64,000 nt of DNA from Plantactinospora mayteni. Lineage in GTDB: Bacteria > Actinomycetota > Actinomycetes > Mycobacteriales > Micromonosporaceae. The stretch's first letter is position 1, and each line of letters opens with the position of its first letter. The notes below the pieces were generated by a model. That model saw only the letters and a list, made by a program, of their open reading frames with translations. It searched no databases and was not told where the DNA came from. The stretch spans positions 86,058 through 150,057 of the forward strand of contig NZ_BONX01000032.1 in the NCBI RefSeq assembly GCF_016862935.1, in the 5' to 3' direction. The position numbers were made by a program, and so were the translations under genes. Positions 16,662 to 24,730 of this stretch are shown here, piece by piece.

Positions 16662-16694
16662 ACTACATAGGGGCTTCCAATCCGTCTATGTAGT
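16662..16694. repeat. Inverted repeat between pra and the glycosyltransferase gene
   Basis: ACTACATAG and CTATGTAGT are perfect 9-base arms around a 15-base loop. It is relatively AT-rich and may be an operator, a terminator or part of a transfer locus. The rest of the gap (16405-16831) shows no gene. Confidence 0.5.
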
Positions 16695-16831
16695 CTTCGG
16701 GAGTCACCTTTGTGAGCAGGGAAAACGCCGGGTGTGGACGGTGAAATTTCTCGTGGCCCGGGCCGAAGCACCCGTCCTAGGGTTCGATCTGAAGAACCGG
16801 CCGGGGCTTCAACGCCGACGAGTGGCGATGG

Positions 16832-17587
16832 TCAGCGGGCCGACAGCAGCGCGCGGAGCGCGTACGCGCGGGCTTCGATGATCCGCATGCGGGCCGAGTG
16901 TTCGGCGGGTTCTCTGTGCGCGGGTTGGCTGGTTGCCTGGCCGGGCCACTTGCGGTAAAGGAGGCCGGTTTCGGCGGTGAAGTAGCCCTCGGTGATGACG
17001 CTGGCCGCGATTAGTAGCCCGGTGTCTTCGCTGGCGGGCAGCGCCATCCAGCCGCCAAGAGCGAGGAGAAGGTCCCGGCGCAGGCACAGCGTCGCCGGGT
17101 GTACCTGTGCCCGGTGGCCGTTGGCCTTCCAGAAGGCGAGGACCGCACCGCGGCTAATCGGCCCGTCGGGCGGATCCTGGTCGAATCCCTGAGTCGTGCC
17201 GTCCGGGAGCAGGTCCAAGACCCGCGACGTGGTCCAGCCGAGGTGCGGATTCTCGGTGAGTACCGCGATGTCGCGGGCGAGCGCACCTAGGGTGAGCTGA
17301 TCATCGGCGTCGAGGACCTTGACAAGATCACCCTCAGCACGCGCCAGGGCAAGCGTTCGGGCGACGCCGGGACCGCCGGGCCGGCCGCTGCCGGGAAGGA
17401 TGCGGGGATCGTCGGGGAGTTGGTCGAGCAGTAGCCCGTCCTGCCCGTCCTCCTGGACGAGCCACTGCCAGTCCCAGCCGTCCGGCATCTTCTGCCCGGC
17501 CAACGACCCGTAGGCGTCGGCGAGGTAGCCGACACTCGGGCCGTGGACCGGTGTGATGACCGAGACGAGTCGGCTCAAGCGTTCCAC
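16832..17587 (-). CDS. Glycosyltransferase family 2 protein, AICE cargo
   Basis: A 251-residue GT-A fold enzyme without membrane segments. The start SVITPVHGP is the nucleotide-sugar binding strand; VKVLDADDQLT contains the metal-binding DxD-type motif and SEDTGLL the ED motif that usually carries the catalytic base. Donor and acceptor are unknown. The GTG start lies 13 bases inside the end of the GntR gene, so the two are co-transcribed. A frameshifted copy of the same pair lies at 25376-26163, so this GntR-GT2 module travels with elements of this kind. A link to surface modification or entry exclusion is speculation. Confidence 0.86.
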   Translation of the reverse strand: MERLSRLVSVITPVHGPSVGYLADAYGSLAGQKMPDGWDWQWLVQEDGQDGLLLDQLPDDPRILPGSGRPGGPGVARTLALARAEGDLVKVLDADDQLTLGALARDIAVLTENPHLGWTTSRVLDLLPDGTTQGFDQDPPDGPISRGAVLAFWKANGHRAQVHPATLCLRRDLLLALGGWMALPASEDTGLLIAASVITEGYFTAETGLLYRKWPGQATSQPAHREPAEHSARMRIIEARAYALRALLSAR

Positions 17588-18387
17588 CGCTTCAGCTTCG
17601 TCGTGAAGCAGAGTTCCGTCCGGTCACCTGGGAAAACGACGTCCGCGACCTCTACCACCCGATCCTGGATGTCGTACGACGTCTTGCGCACGTCCAGGAC
17701 AGCAACCCCAGCCTCGATGTCGAGTAGTTCGGCCTCGTCCGGCAGCGGCGGCCGGGCCTGTACGACCTCCTCGATCCGGTCCAGCTCGATTCCGACGGTG
17801 GAGAGCTGATGTTGGGTACCGCCCGGCCATGGTTCGTAGTCGGCGGACAGCAGTTGCTTGTTGCGCTTCACCAGGTCATACGGCAGGTAGGAGTACGACG
17901 CCGACAGCGGCGCGGTTTCGTGCCGGGAACTGGTCCAGTAGACCCGCCGTAGCAGTGGCGCACCGACCGGCAGGCCGAACGCCGCCGCCATCTCCTCGTC
18001 CGCCTTCACCTCGGAGTACTCGGCGTGGAACTTGAGGTCATCGACCGTCAGGCCGGTGTCATGCTCGGTTCCGCCGGTCCGCCGCCGTTCGGCCTCGTCG
18101 AGGAGTACCCGGTCCTTCTCCCACTGATACCGCTCGGTGTTACGCCGGCGGACCCGCTGCCGAGGCGCCCGTACGTAGGTGCCCCGACCCTGCTCGGCCC
18201 GGACCAGGCCCCATTCCCGAAGCTGCCGGATGGCGTTACGCACGCTGGTCCGGGACAGCCCGGACGAGTCGGCTAACTCCGTCTCGCTCGGCATGGCCGT
18301 ACCCCGGGGAAGCTCGCCGCTCTCGATCCGGGCGCGCAGCTCCTCCGCAAGCTGGAGGTAGCGCGGACGCCAGTCACGAGAGTTCAC
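17575..18387 (-). CDS. GntR-family regulator (KorSA-like), UTRA-type effector domain
   Basis: A 270-residue repressor: the N-terminal winged helix (PRYLQLAEELRARIESGELPRGTAMPSETELAD followed by LSRTSVRNAIRQL and GRGTYV) is followed by a UTRA-like ligand domain of about 150 residues ending FPGDRTELCFTTKL. In pSAM2 the GntR protein KorSA represses pra. This gene overlaps the glycosyltransferase gene downstream by 13 bases. The GTG at 18387 is preferred since it starts just before the domain; the longer reading to 18471 has a low-quality extension. No strong ribosome site is visible at either. Confidence 0.88.
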   Translation of the reverse strand: MNSRDWRPRYLQLAEELRARIESGELPRGTAMPSETELADSSGLSRTSVRNAIRQLREWGLVRAEQGRGTYVRAPRQRVRRRNTERYQWEKDRVLLDEAERRRTGGTEHDTGLTVDDLKFHAEYSEVKADEEMAAAFGLPVGAPLLRRVYWTSSRHETAPLSASYSYLPYDLVKRNKQLLSADYEPWPGGTQHQLSTVGIELDRIEEVVQARPPLPDEAELLDIEAGVAVLDVRKTSYDIQDRVVEVADVVFPGDRTELCFTTKLKRWNA

Positions 18388-18448
18388 GGCGCTTACGCTA
18401 CCGCCTAGACGTTGATACGTCTGCCGGGCCGTCGACCTGTCGCGCCGG

Positions 18449-18805
18449 TCAGCCACCGCCTTCGTCCCCAAGCAGCGGATCCTCTTGAAGCTGCCAGGCT
18501 CCGACCGGATGCGGGAGATGGATGATCTCAGCGATCATCCGCCCTGTCTGCGCGAACGTGAGCAGCACCGTTTCCGTAGACCCGTGGTGCGTGACATCGA
18601 TCTTCAACAGCGGGGCGTGCGCGGCCCCTCGATCGGCGACGAGTTGGACACTGAGCCAACCACTGCCCTCCCGGCCGACGGTCGCCAGCCGGCTCCGGTG
18701 TTTCGGGTCCGTCGCCCGGCAGCCCCGACACCACCCGGGGCACACATCACGCGGAAAAACCCGGACTCGCGTCTTCCCTTCGTCGCCCTGGTCACGCTCG
18801 ACCAT
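18449..18805 (-). CDS. Hypothetical AICE protein with Cys motif
   Basis: A 118-residue protein of unknown function. The N-terminal third has CPGWCRGC, a possible metal-binding Cys cluster; the remainder (WLSVQLVADRGAAHAPLLKIDVTH, then TVLLTFAQTGRMIAEIIHL) reads as a regular beta-rich domain. The start at 18805 lies 14 bases inside the end of the upstream gene, pointing to an operon with it. Codon use matches the rest of the element. Confidence 0.65.
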   Translation of the reverse strand: MVERDQGDEGKTRVRVFPRDVCPGWCRGCRATDPKHRSRLATVGREGSGWLSVQLVADRGAAHAPLLKIDVTHHGSTETVLLTFAQTGRMIAEIIHLPHPVGAWQLQEDPLLGDEGGG

Positions 18806-19070
18806 CGTCGCCTCCCTGCGGCGGCGGCTTGAATCCTGCTTGGCGTAGCAGGTCGTCCAGGTGCCGAGACAGCCGCCACACCTCGGCCAGCCGGAGCACC
18901 GCCCCGCCGGATCCCCGGAATCGACCAGCAGCGTGGACGCCCAGCATCGGTAGACCGGCCTGCCCAGCGAACAGATACACAGCCACGGCGCCGCCGCCGC
19001 GCCGGTCCCCAAGCAACCGAACCGGCCCCTTGTGATGGCGTAGAGCCCGTTCGACCTGAGCAGACAGCAT
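18792..19070 (-). CDS. Hypothetical AICE protein
   Basis: A 92-residue protein with a helical C-terminal half (LAEVWRLSRHLDDLLRQAGF) and a Gly-rich middle (GGGAVAVYLFAGQAGLPMLGV). The ATG at 19070 is chosen; the frame stays open far upstream but without a credible domain. It overlaps the following Cys-motif gene by 14 bases. Function is unknown. Confidence 0.55.
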   Translation of the reverse strand: MLSAQVERALRHHKGPVRLLGDRRGGGAVAVYLFAGQAGLPMLGVHAAGRFRGSGGAVLRLAEVWRLSRHLDDLLRQAGFKPPPQGGDDGRA

Positions 19071-19138
19071 GAACTCACATCGCTGCGGTACGCACCATGG
19101 CGGATGCACCACGTCAGGCCGCCGCCGAGGCGTTGCGC

Positions 19139-19372
19139 TCACTGGGGCCGCCGCCCGCCATGCCCCCGGAACGCCTGCCCGAGAGTCAACAGCGGCACAG
19201 ACCGCCAACGGGTGTACTCGCACGTTCGGGCGATGGCCCACGACGGGACAGCGGGCGGGGGAGTCGGGTGGGCCACGCCCCGGTGAACAGACGGCGCAGG
19301 CTCCGAGTGACGAGCGCGACACCGCGACGACCGCCAGAACGCGAGTCGGATGAGCAAGCGAGCACGAACCAT
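19139..19372 (-). CDS. Possible small Arg-rich protein, weakly supported
   Basis: An ATG at 19372 has AAGGAG six bases upstream, a textbook spacing. The 77-residue product is Arg-rich (VRARLLIRLAFWRSSRCRARHS) without recognisable domain, and it lies in an otherwise empty stretch. It is kept only because of the ribosome site; the translation could equally be a false reading of high-GC DNA. Confidence 0.3.
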   Translation of the reverse strand: MVRARLLIRLAFWRSSRCRARHSEPAPSVHRGVAHPTPPPAVPSWAIARTCEYTRWRSVPLLTLGQAFRGHGGRRPQ

Positions 19373-19633
19373 CACGATCTCCTTGCAGGGTGAGGTAGGC
19401 CGGTGGCCGGCTCCCGGGGGGAAGGCAGACCGACCACCGGCCCGATGACGGCACGGCGCACCGCCGGATCGGCGGCGTCGGGTATCGCCGTGCCCGGATC
19501 AGGCACACGCGGGGACGCGTCGAACCGCTGTCCAGCGCGTCAGTGCTCTCCGGTCGTGCGACCGGGCCGGCGGCGTGCCAACCCCTTGCCAGACCTGCCG
19601 TCCCGGCCGCACTTACCGAAAGGTACCTACAAG
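19373..19633. other. AICE stretch with no supported gene
   Basis: Nothing convincing is seen between the Arg-rich small ORF and the GntR operator. The open frames there lack ribosome sites and protein-like composition. Confidence 0.5.
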
Positions 19634-19648
19634 TAGACAGCTTGTCTA
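19634..19648. promoter_or_regulatory. Palindromic operator before the second GntR gene
   Basis: TAGACA-GCT-TGTCTA is a perfect 6-3-6 inverted repeat 54 bases before the start codon. It shares the half site TTGTCT with the repeats before pra, and GGCAGACAGG lies further on at 19686. It is probably an autoregulatory site. Confidence 0.6.
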
Positions 19649-19702
19649 GACGTCCATTCTGACCGTGGATGGCCGCCGAGAATATGGCAGACAGGTACGG
19701 TG

Positions 19703-20479
19703 ATGCCCGTGCCAGCCCCGCACAGACAACCCCGTTACCGCGCCATCGCTGACGAGCTCCGACGCCGCATCGCCGCAGGCGCCATCCCAGCCGGCGCCCT
19801 CATCCCGTCCGAAAGCGCACTAACCGCAGAGTTCCGCGTCGCCCGAGGAACCATCCGCGAAGCAATCAACGTGCTCCGCGTTGATGGCCTGGTTGTCACC
19901 GAACATGGCAGAGGCACCTATGCTCGTCCCAACGTCGCTGTACGCAGGCTCGGCCCAGATCGATATCGCCCTGCCCTAAGCCCGAGTGACGTGGTTCCGA
20001 GCTCAGGCGCCAGCGGCTCACCCATTGCCCCGGAAGGGGTTGAAGCCGACTATTCCCAGGTACATGCATCGGCGGAAGTTGCGAGGGCATTCAATGTAGT
20101 TCCCGGAACAATGCTCTTGCAGCGGCGTCTAATTGCGAAAGAATCTGGAATCCCGCAACAAATAACTACTTCATACTATTTATTCGACATGGTCGCAGGC
20201 ACACCTGTAGCTGATCCTGGCCGTGAACCTTGGCGCGGGGGCCATATCTCACAGCTCCGTTCGCTTGGTGTTACAGTTACCAGGATTCGGGAGACAGTAC
20301 GCTCTCGTATTCCCACTACCGACGAGGCGAGGATCCTTCGGTTGTCAGCAGGCGCTTCGGTTCTTGCTGTGACCCGTCTAACGGAAGCCCAGGACGACGT
20401 AGTTGAAGTCGCAATGGAGATCGTTCTTCCTGCTGATCGAACGGAACTCGACTACGAATTACTTCTCTGGGAGGGATAG
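19703..20479 (+). CDS. GntR-family regulator with UTRA domain, mosaic base composition
   Basis: A 258-residue repressor: the winged helix is complete (PRYRAIADELRRRIAAGAIPAGALIPSE, then VARGTIREAINVLRVDGLV and GRGTYA), followed by a UTRA effector domain (YSQVHASAEVARAFNVVPGTMLLQRRLIA to the end). GC content falls sharply inside the gene at about 20080: the DNA-binding half looks like the host element, while the ligand half matches the low-GC NTPase next door. This suggests a recombinant gene. The ATG at 19703 sits 17 bases after a GGCAGACAG operator-like half site. It converges with the NTPase gene (37-base gap). Confidence 0.87.
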   Translation: MPVPAPHRQPRYRAIADELRRRIAAGAIPAGALIPSESALTAEFRVARGTIREAINVLRVDGLVVTEHGRGTYARPNVAVRRLGPDRYRPALSPSDVVPSSGASGSPIAPEGVEADYSQVHASAEVARAFNVVPGTMLLQRRLIAKESGIPQQITTSYYLFDMVAGTPVADPGREPWRGGHISQLRSLGVTVTRIRETVRSRIPTTDEARILRLSAGASVLAVTRLTEAQDDVVEVAMEIVLPADRTELDYELLLWEG

Positions 20480-20515
20480 CGTCGTAGAACAGTTTACAGA
20501 CGTCTAGTATCAGAT

Positions 20516-22843
20516 TCAGCCTAGGCCTTCCTGAATCCGCAGCCTCTGAACGTGCACATAAGCTAAGTCGACGCTCGTCGGCATGACGCTGCGAGCTACC
20601 GCCAGTCTCAGGCCCAAATCAGCGAGCCTAGCCGAATCCTCGGGGTGCTGGGGTTCAAACGCCTCAAATACTTGGAGGATTGTGGCGTAGTAGTAAAGGG
20701 CTACGCCAAGTTGCATGGAGACCCTATTAGCAGGCCTGTCCGCATCGGGGCGGAGCGCGGTGTTAGCAGCTGCTAGAACCGATTCCGACTCTAGTTCTGG
20801 CCAATCGGGGTCGGCAAGCACCTTAAGTAGATCGAACGCTGCCTCTCCTGTAAGTTCACTATTCACGCGGCCGATTAGCCCCGATTTGAGGCGCCGAATC
20901 TCTTGGTGGACAATCTCGTAAGTTAAAGGAACCAGGTCATCCTGGTCGAGCCTCCGGCGGGCGTCGATAAGGGCTCGGGCAGTCCGTATCAAATCTCGTG
21001 GAATTCCTCCGCTTAACGCGTGACAAAGGGTAACGAAGGCTTGAGGGAACCCGACAAGCCTGCGACCCAACAGTTCCTTTGCCTGCGATATATTAAGGAC
21101 AGGCAACCTAACCACCTCGTCAAATGTGCTATCGAGTACCGGTCGGATGCCAACCATGCGACGCTCAAATTGTGCAAGTGCGTCTTCAGAAACCGTCACC
21201 AGATAGGTGCAATGCAGAATGCCGAAGATGCCCTTGATGTCGTTAATGAAACGCTCGGCTGATTCAACATCGGTTACCCGGTCTAGCTCATCAATGATTA
21301 CAACGAGATTTCCATCGTAGAGCGACTCACGCCACCACAATATTGAGTCTGCCGCGAATGACCTATAGGCGCGAATGAGGTCAGGAAGTGACGCGACCTG
21401 CTCAATCAGCTGTCTCGTGTTCTTTCTTCCTAGTTCAAATCCGACCTTTGCTTTAAGGCCGCCGCTTCGCTCAACGGAAATGGTTTGCAGAAAGCGGAGG
21501 GCCTTTTCTTCCTCTATCGAACGTCGAACCAATTCCGCTGCACCTGTCCGACCCTTGTGGGGCCGTAAACTCCCTGCGAGAGTAAAGACAACGGCGAACA
21601 GTGCTAGATAGGAAGCCATTTGCCATATATTTTTTGGTAGCGGTATCGGGTCGACACGTATCGGAAGAATTGATATCGCGTCTGGTCTGACTTGAATAAG
21701 AATGAGAAAAATGCTGGCGAGTGCGACTAAAATTCTAATAGCATTCAGTATTCCTCGCGAGACGCGTTTCCACCTTGCGTCGACCATACCGGATAGGCGC
21801 TCTCTCACGCGTTCGCATAGCTGCCGATACAGTGCAATCACAAATTCCTTAGCGTCGTAAGAGGCAGGCGCGTCCAGTGAGACGACCAAGTTTCGAGGTG
21901 CTGCTTGTGGCGTTGTAAGGCTTCGTAGCAAGGTACTCTTGCCTGCTCCGCGGGGACCACTAATTGCGACTGCTGAAGCGCCAAGCTCGCTAACTAAGGT
22001 TTGAATTCGCTTCAGTTCATCTCGATCAATGAGGTACCTATCGTCAGTGGCCGAGCTCAGGGCCGGTGCCTGGTCGAACCGAAGGGCTGTTGGCGAATGC
22101 TTGTCCGACCATATGTTCATGGCAACTCTTACATGCGGAAGAATGGCCTCCCTGAGTTCCATTTTGACGCGAACATAGGCCTTACGGTGGTCGATCGCAT
22201 CTTTGAACAGCCCGGCAGTCATCGAAATGAGCACAAATATTGCTACCAAGGAGGTGGCCACTAGGCCAGGATCACCAAGGGTATCGAGAGTTTTCTGAAG
22301 CCATGCGGTAGATGGGAAGGTTCCGGGGGCGCTCCTATCATTCTCATGCCATTTATCTCGCAGAGCATTCCCAAACAGCCAAAGCCCAAGTGCGCCCGGC
22401 GGAGTGTAGGCGATGATCTTCTTACTTCCCTGTCGAAGATCTTCGTAAAGCGCCGCGTAGTGCATGAGGATTTCGTCTTCGCGCTCTTTTATATAGGAGA
22501 GAACGAATGTTGAAGAGCCGCCGTGGACCCTCATTGAGTGGTAAAACTCCGGTGTTGCTAGGATTCCTGTAACGGCACCGACTACCAGTCTTTCTCGCCT
22601 CTCTAGGCGGCGTTCGTTTGCATTCTCTTTCCAATCGGAGTTGAGTCGGATACCCAGCTCAATGAGTTTTTCAAGGCCATCCATTGCCAAGTAGGCAAAG
22701 TCAACAAGTAGGCCTTTCGTCTTGGTGCGTAAGCTCGTGCGGGAGGGTCCAGGATCGTCCAAGTCGCCTGCGCCAACTTGGTCCTGTTCCGGCGGATCAG
22801 TATCAGGCGTCTCCGCGCGCGTCGTCACGGGTCCTATGTACAT
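20516..22843 (-). CDS. KAP-type P-loop NTPase with transmembrane segments, candidate defence cargo
   Basis: A 775-residue ATPase with GC content well below the rest of the window. Walker A is SGPRGAGKSTLL (about residue 296), Walker B is NLVVIIDELDRV (about 512), with VTVSEDALAQFERR (sensor-like) after it. Hydrophobic segments lie near residues 195-215, inserted within the ATPase domain near 375-395, and near 410-430, the arrangement typical of KAP NTPases, which are membrane-attached. The first 100 residues are charged. KAP proteins include F-plasmid PifA, which excludes phage T7, so phage exclusion or another defence role is a reasonable guess but not proven. The start codon is the most upstream ATG and its ribosome site is poor. 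Confidence 0.85.
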   Translation of the reverse strand: MYIGPVTTRAETPDTDPPEQDQVGAGDLDDPGPSRTSLRTKTKGLLVDFAYLAMDGLEKLIELGIRLNSDWKENANERRLERRERLVVGAVTGILATPEFYHSMRVHGGSSTFVLSYIKEREDEILMHYAALYEDLRQGSKKIIAYTPPGALGLWLFGNALRDKWHENDRSAPGTFPSTAWLQKTLDTLGDPGLVATSLVAIFVLISMTAGLFKDAIDHRKAYVRVKMELREAILPHVRVAMNIWSDKHSPTALRFDQAPALSSATDDRYLIDRDELKRIQTLVSELGASAVAISGPRGAGKSTLLRSLTTPQAAPRNLVVSLDAPASYDAKEFVIALYRQLCERVRERLSGMVDARWKRVSRGILNAIRILVALASIFLILIQVRPDAISILPIRVDPIPLPKNIWQMASYLALFAVVFTLAGSLRPHKGRTGAAELVRRSIEEEKALRFLQTISVERSGGLKAKVGFELGRKNTRQLIEQVASLPDLIRAYRSFAADSILWWRESLYDGNLVVIIDELDRVTDVESAERFINDIKGIFGILHCTYLVTVSEDALAQFERRMVGIRPVLDSTFDEVVRLPVLNISQAKELLGRRLVGFPQAFVTLCHALSGGIPRDLIRTARALIDARRRLDQDDLVPLTYEIVHQEIRRLKSGLIGRVNSELTGEAAFDLLKVLADPDWPELESESVLAAANTALRPDADRPANRVSMQLGVALYYYATILQVFEAFEPQHPEDSARLADLGLRLAVARSVMPTSVDLAYVHVQRLRIQEGLG

Positions 22844-22932
22844 GAGCCGATGTCATGTTTGCTAGGGGCGGAGCTGAAAGGTCAGGATGCTGACACTTAC
22901 CGTCTGCCGAATTTCCCTGTTCTTGGATCAAG

Positions 22933-22990
22933 GCACCGCGCTCCGCGCGGTGCGGGGCGGCAAGCCCGGCCGGCGGCAAGCCGCCCCGGC
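22933..22990. repeat. GC-rich palindromic stretch between NTPase gene and attR-side genes
   Basis: GCACCGCG and CGCGGTGC (22933-22953) form a tight hairpin, directly followed by a second set, GGGGCGGC and GCCGCCCC. It marks the return to high GC and could terminate transcription. Confidence 0.5.
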
Positions 22991-23073
22991 CGCCTTCGGC
23001 GCCGGGCGGTGAGCCACCGACAGCCGCCGGGACACTCGCCCCACGCGCTGTCGTGAGCCGCCGGGCGCGTAGG

Positions 23074-23307
23074 TCAGCTCAGGCTGAGATCGTCCGGGTA
23101 GCGCTCGCGGAGCGCGGCAACCGCATCGCGCAAGCAGTGGTCAAGGCTGTCGCCGTCGTACCTGATTGACGCCCCGCCGAGCTGCTGGCCGGAGATCACC
23201 ACGGTCCAGGGCTTGTACGCCCGCTCCCCGTCAATCTTGATGGCGCCCACCAAGCCCAACTCGCCGAGACGCGTCAGCAACTCCGGTACACGCTCATCCC
23301 ACCCCAT
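23074..23307 (-). CDS. Small hypothetical AICE cargo protein
   Basis: A 77-residue protein (starts MGWDERVPELLTRLG) with a compact alpha/beta look (AIKIDGERAYKPWTVVISGQQLGGASIRYDG then DHCLRDAVAALRERY). The ATG at 23307 is chosen because the frame upstream is Arg-rich and not protein-like. It is divergent from the next gene and lies about 650 bases inside attR. No family is recognised. Confidence 0.6.
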   Translation of the reverse strand: MGWDERVPELLTRLGELGLVGAIKIDGERAYKPWTVVISGQQLGGASIRYDGDSLDHCLRDAVAALRERYPDDLSLS

Positions 23308-23480
23308 CCGAGGATTGGACCACGAACGCCGGAACGGAAGCCGGCGCACCACCCGCCGTCGAGGTCGGGGCTTCCGACTGCCGCGCCAGTCCAACCCCGG
23401 GACTGGCTTGCCACCGAGCCGCCGGGTACCGGCCCGTCGACCTCCAGGCGTAGCCCACCCAGATGCGCGATGCTGGATGG

Positions 23481-23768
23481 ATGACGCTGACACCTGGTGA
23501 CATCGCCATCAGGGCAAGCCGGCCAAGTTTCCGCGCGCTGCTCCTCACCTGCGTCGCCACCGGCCGGGAGATCGATCTGTATGCCGAGACGTTGCCGGAC
23601 AGTCCGGATCACGACTGGTCTGTTGACCTTAGCGACCTGGAGAACTGGGTGCGGCCGGCTATGGTGCCGATCAGTCGGGAGGAGCGGCGAGCGCTTGCGG
23701 CGGCCATCAAGGGCTGGGCCGATGTTGGAGGGTTACGTGTTCGCTGGGATGGCAGACTCGCCGAGTGA
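23481..23768 (+). CDS. Small hypothetical AICE cargo protein
   Basis: A 95-residue protein starting MTLTPGDIAIRASRPSFRALLLTC, with an acidic middle (LPDSPDHDWSVDLSDLENWV) and a helical C-terminal half (REERRALAAAIKGWADVGG). Composition is protein-like and codon use fits the element. It lies divergent from the preceding small gene and is the last gene before attR. The function is unknown. Confidence 0.65.
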   Translation: MTLTPGDIAIRASRPSFRALLLTCVATGREIDLYAETLPDSPDHDWSVDLSDLENWVRPAMVPISREERRALAAAIKGWADVGGLRVRWDGRLAE

Positions 23769-23834
23769 ACGAAGGTGCTCCTCCCACGGCCGGTGATCTG
23801 GGTGCGTCAGCCCCGAAGCCGAGGGCAGGAGGCC

Positions 23835-23852
23835 GGGCCATCCACGGGCCAT
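23835..23852 (+). repeat. 18-bp subterminal repeat, right copy
   Basis: Exact copy of 9607-9624 in the same orientation, 87 bases from the attR core. A pair of matching sites near both att cores is what arm-type integrase sites would look like. Confidence 0.65.
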
Positions 23853-23938
23853 AAGCCGGTGTAATTCCAGGCCAAACCAGGCCGCCCGAGACCGCGTCGA
23901 CCAGGCGAAACGCCGTACCAGGACCCGTCTCGGTCCAA

Positions 23939-23984
23939 TTCCCAAGCTGACAGTGCGGGTTCGATTCCCGTCACCCGCTCCAAC
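23939..23984 (+). repeat. attR: 46-bp att core
   Basis: Exact copy of 9491-9536. It carries only the 3' half of tRNA-Gly, with no 5' acceptor or D arm, so it is not a tRNA gene. Confidence 0.93.
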
Positions 23985-23987
23985 AAT

Positions 23988-24028
23988 GAAGGCCCAGGTC
24001 AGAGGACATTTCCTGACGCTGGGCCTTC
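23988..24028 (+). terminator. Hairpin just outside attR
   Basis: GAAGGCCCA and TGGGCCTTC pair; the layout resembles the hairpin after the tRNA at 9539-9578. It probably was the original tRNA terminator before the element inserted. Confidence 0.65.
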
Positions 24029-24211
24029 GTTGTATCTGATCTCTCCGGGCGTCGTGCCCGTGCGTGTGTCCCCTCCGGGTCTGCGGGCGCCTGGTCCTGG
24101 TCCCCGTTGTGTGACTACTACCGACTAGGAGGCCGAGGCGGGCACTCCTGCCAGGTCTGGGTGGCGGAGACGCCCGAAACTGGCCGAGGGTTGACAGGGT
24201 GGGGCGGGGCC

Positions 24212-24730
24212 TCAACTCTTGATGGCCTTCGCGATCTGTAGGGCGGCCTGGGCGGGCATGAGGTGCGTGGTATCGATGACCTCGGCCTCGTCGCGTAGCC
24301 ACGTGCGAGCCGCCTCCGCGTAGGGCTCGAGGTATTTGAGGCGGAACGGGGAGGGGGTAGGGTGTTCCCCTTCGATGCGCCTGCGGAGGGTGTCTTGGTC
24401 GGCGTGGAGGACGAAGTGCCTTACCGGGATGGCATGGTGGGCGAGGCCCGTGCTGATCTCGCGCCAGTACTGCTCGACTAGGACAGTCATGGGCATCACC
24501 AGAGTGCCGCCGGTGTAGTCGAGTACGCGGCGGGCGGTCTCGACGACGAGTTGCCGCCACGGCGGCCAGTGCTGGAAGTTGTCCGTCGCAGGCAGCCCTG
24601 GCGTGATGTCCATGAGTGTCTCGCCGACCTTCTCGGCGTCGAACACCCGTGAGTCCGGGATCAGTTGCTGCACGAGTGCGCTGGTCGTCGTCTTGCCTGC
24701 GCCGTGGGTGCCGTTGAGCCACACGATCAT
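24212..24730 (-). CDS. TmrB-like P-loop protein (tunicamycin-resistance family)
   Basis: A 172-residue kinase-like NTPase. The start MIVWLNGTHGAGKTT is a Walker A loop in the position seen in TmrB, the tunicamycin-resistance protein of Bacillus; further shared blocks are VFDAEKVGETL, DNFQHWPPWRQLV and TLVMPMTVLVEQYW. It ends with helices and has no membrane segment. TmrB sequesters tunicamycin; here a resistance or small-molecule phosphorylation role is inferred only from family. The gene lies between attR and an older degenerate att copy, so it is probably cargo left by an earlier integration. The ATG at 24730 is set at the P-loop strand. Confidence 0.82.
   Translation of the reverse strand: MIVWLNGTHGAGKTTTSALVQQLIPDSRVFDAEKVGETLMDITPGLPATDNFQHWPPWRQLVVETARRVLDYTGGTLVMPMTVLVEQYWREISTGLAHHAIPVRHFVLHADQDTLRRRIEGEHPTPSPFRLKYLEPYAEAARTWLRDEAEVIDTTHLMPAQAALQIAKAIKS

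Larger units (their letters stand above)
9491..23984. mobile_element. AICE (pSAM2-type actinomycete integrative and conjugative element) in tRNA-Gly
   Basis: A 14.5-kb unit bounded by 46-bp direct repeats, one in the tRNA gene. It holds the full AICE set on the minus strand: tyrosine integrase and Xis next to attL, a RepSA-like initiator, an SpdB-like DUF2637 protein, small transfer-region genes, an FtsK/TraB translocase, a Pra-like activator and GntR regulators. No broken core gene was seen, so it may be mobile. The half near attR carries cargo, including a lower-GC membrane NTPase gene. Confidence 0.93.

Noticed and set aside
19403..19636. Plus-strand frame of 77 residues before the second GntR gene
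   Set aside because: No ribosome site and low-complexity composition; overlaps the operator region.
23939..23984. Second tRNA-Gly gene
   Set aside because: Only the 3' half is present; no 5' acceptor strand or D arm.
23733..24722. Long minus-strand frame through attR with DGNRTRTVSLGIG
   Set aside because: Again an antisense reading across the tRNA-like att core; the true gene there is the TmrB-like one.
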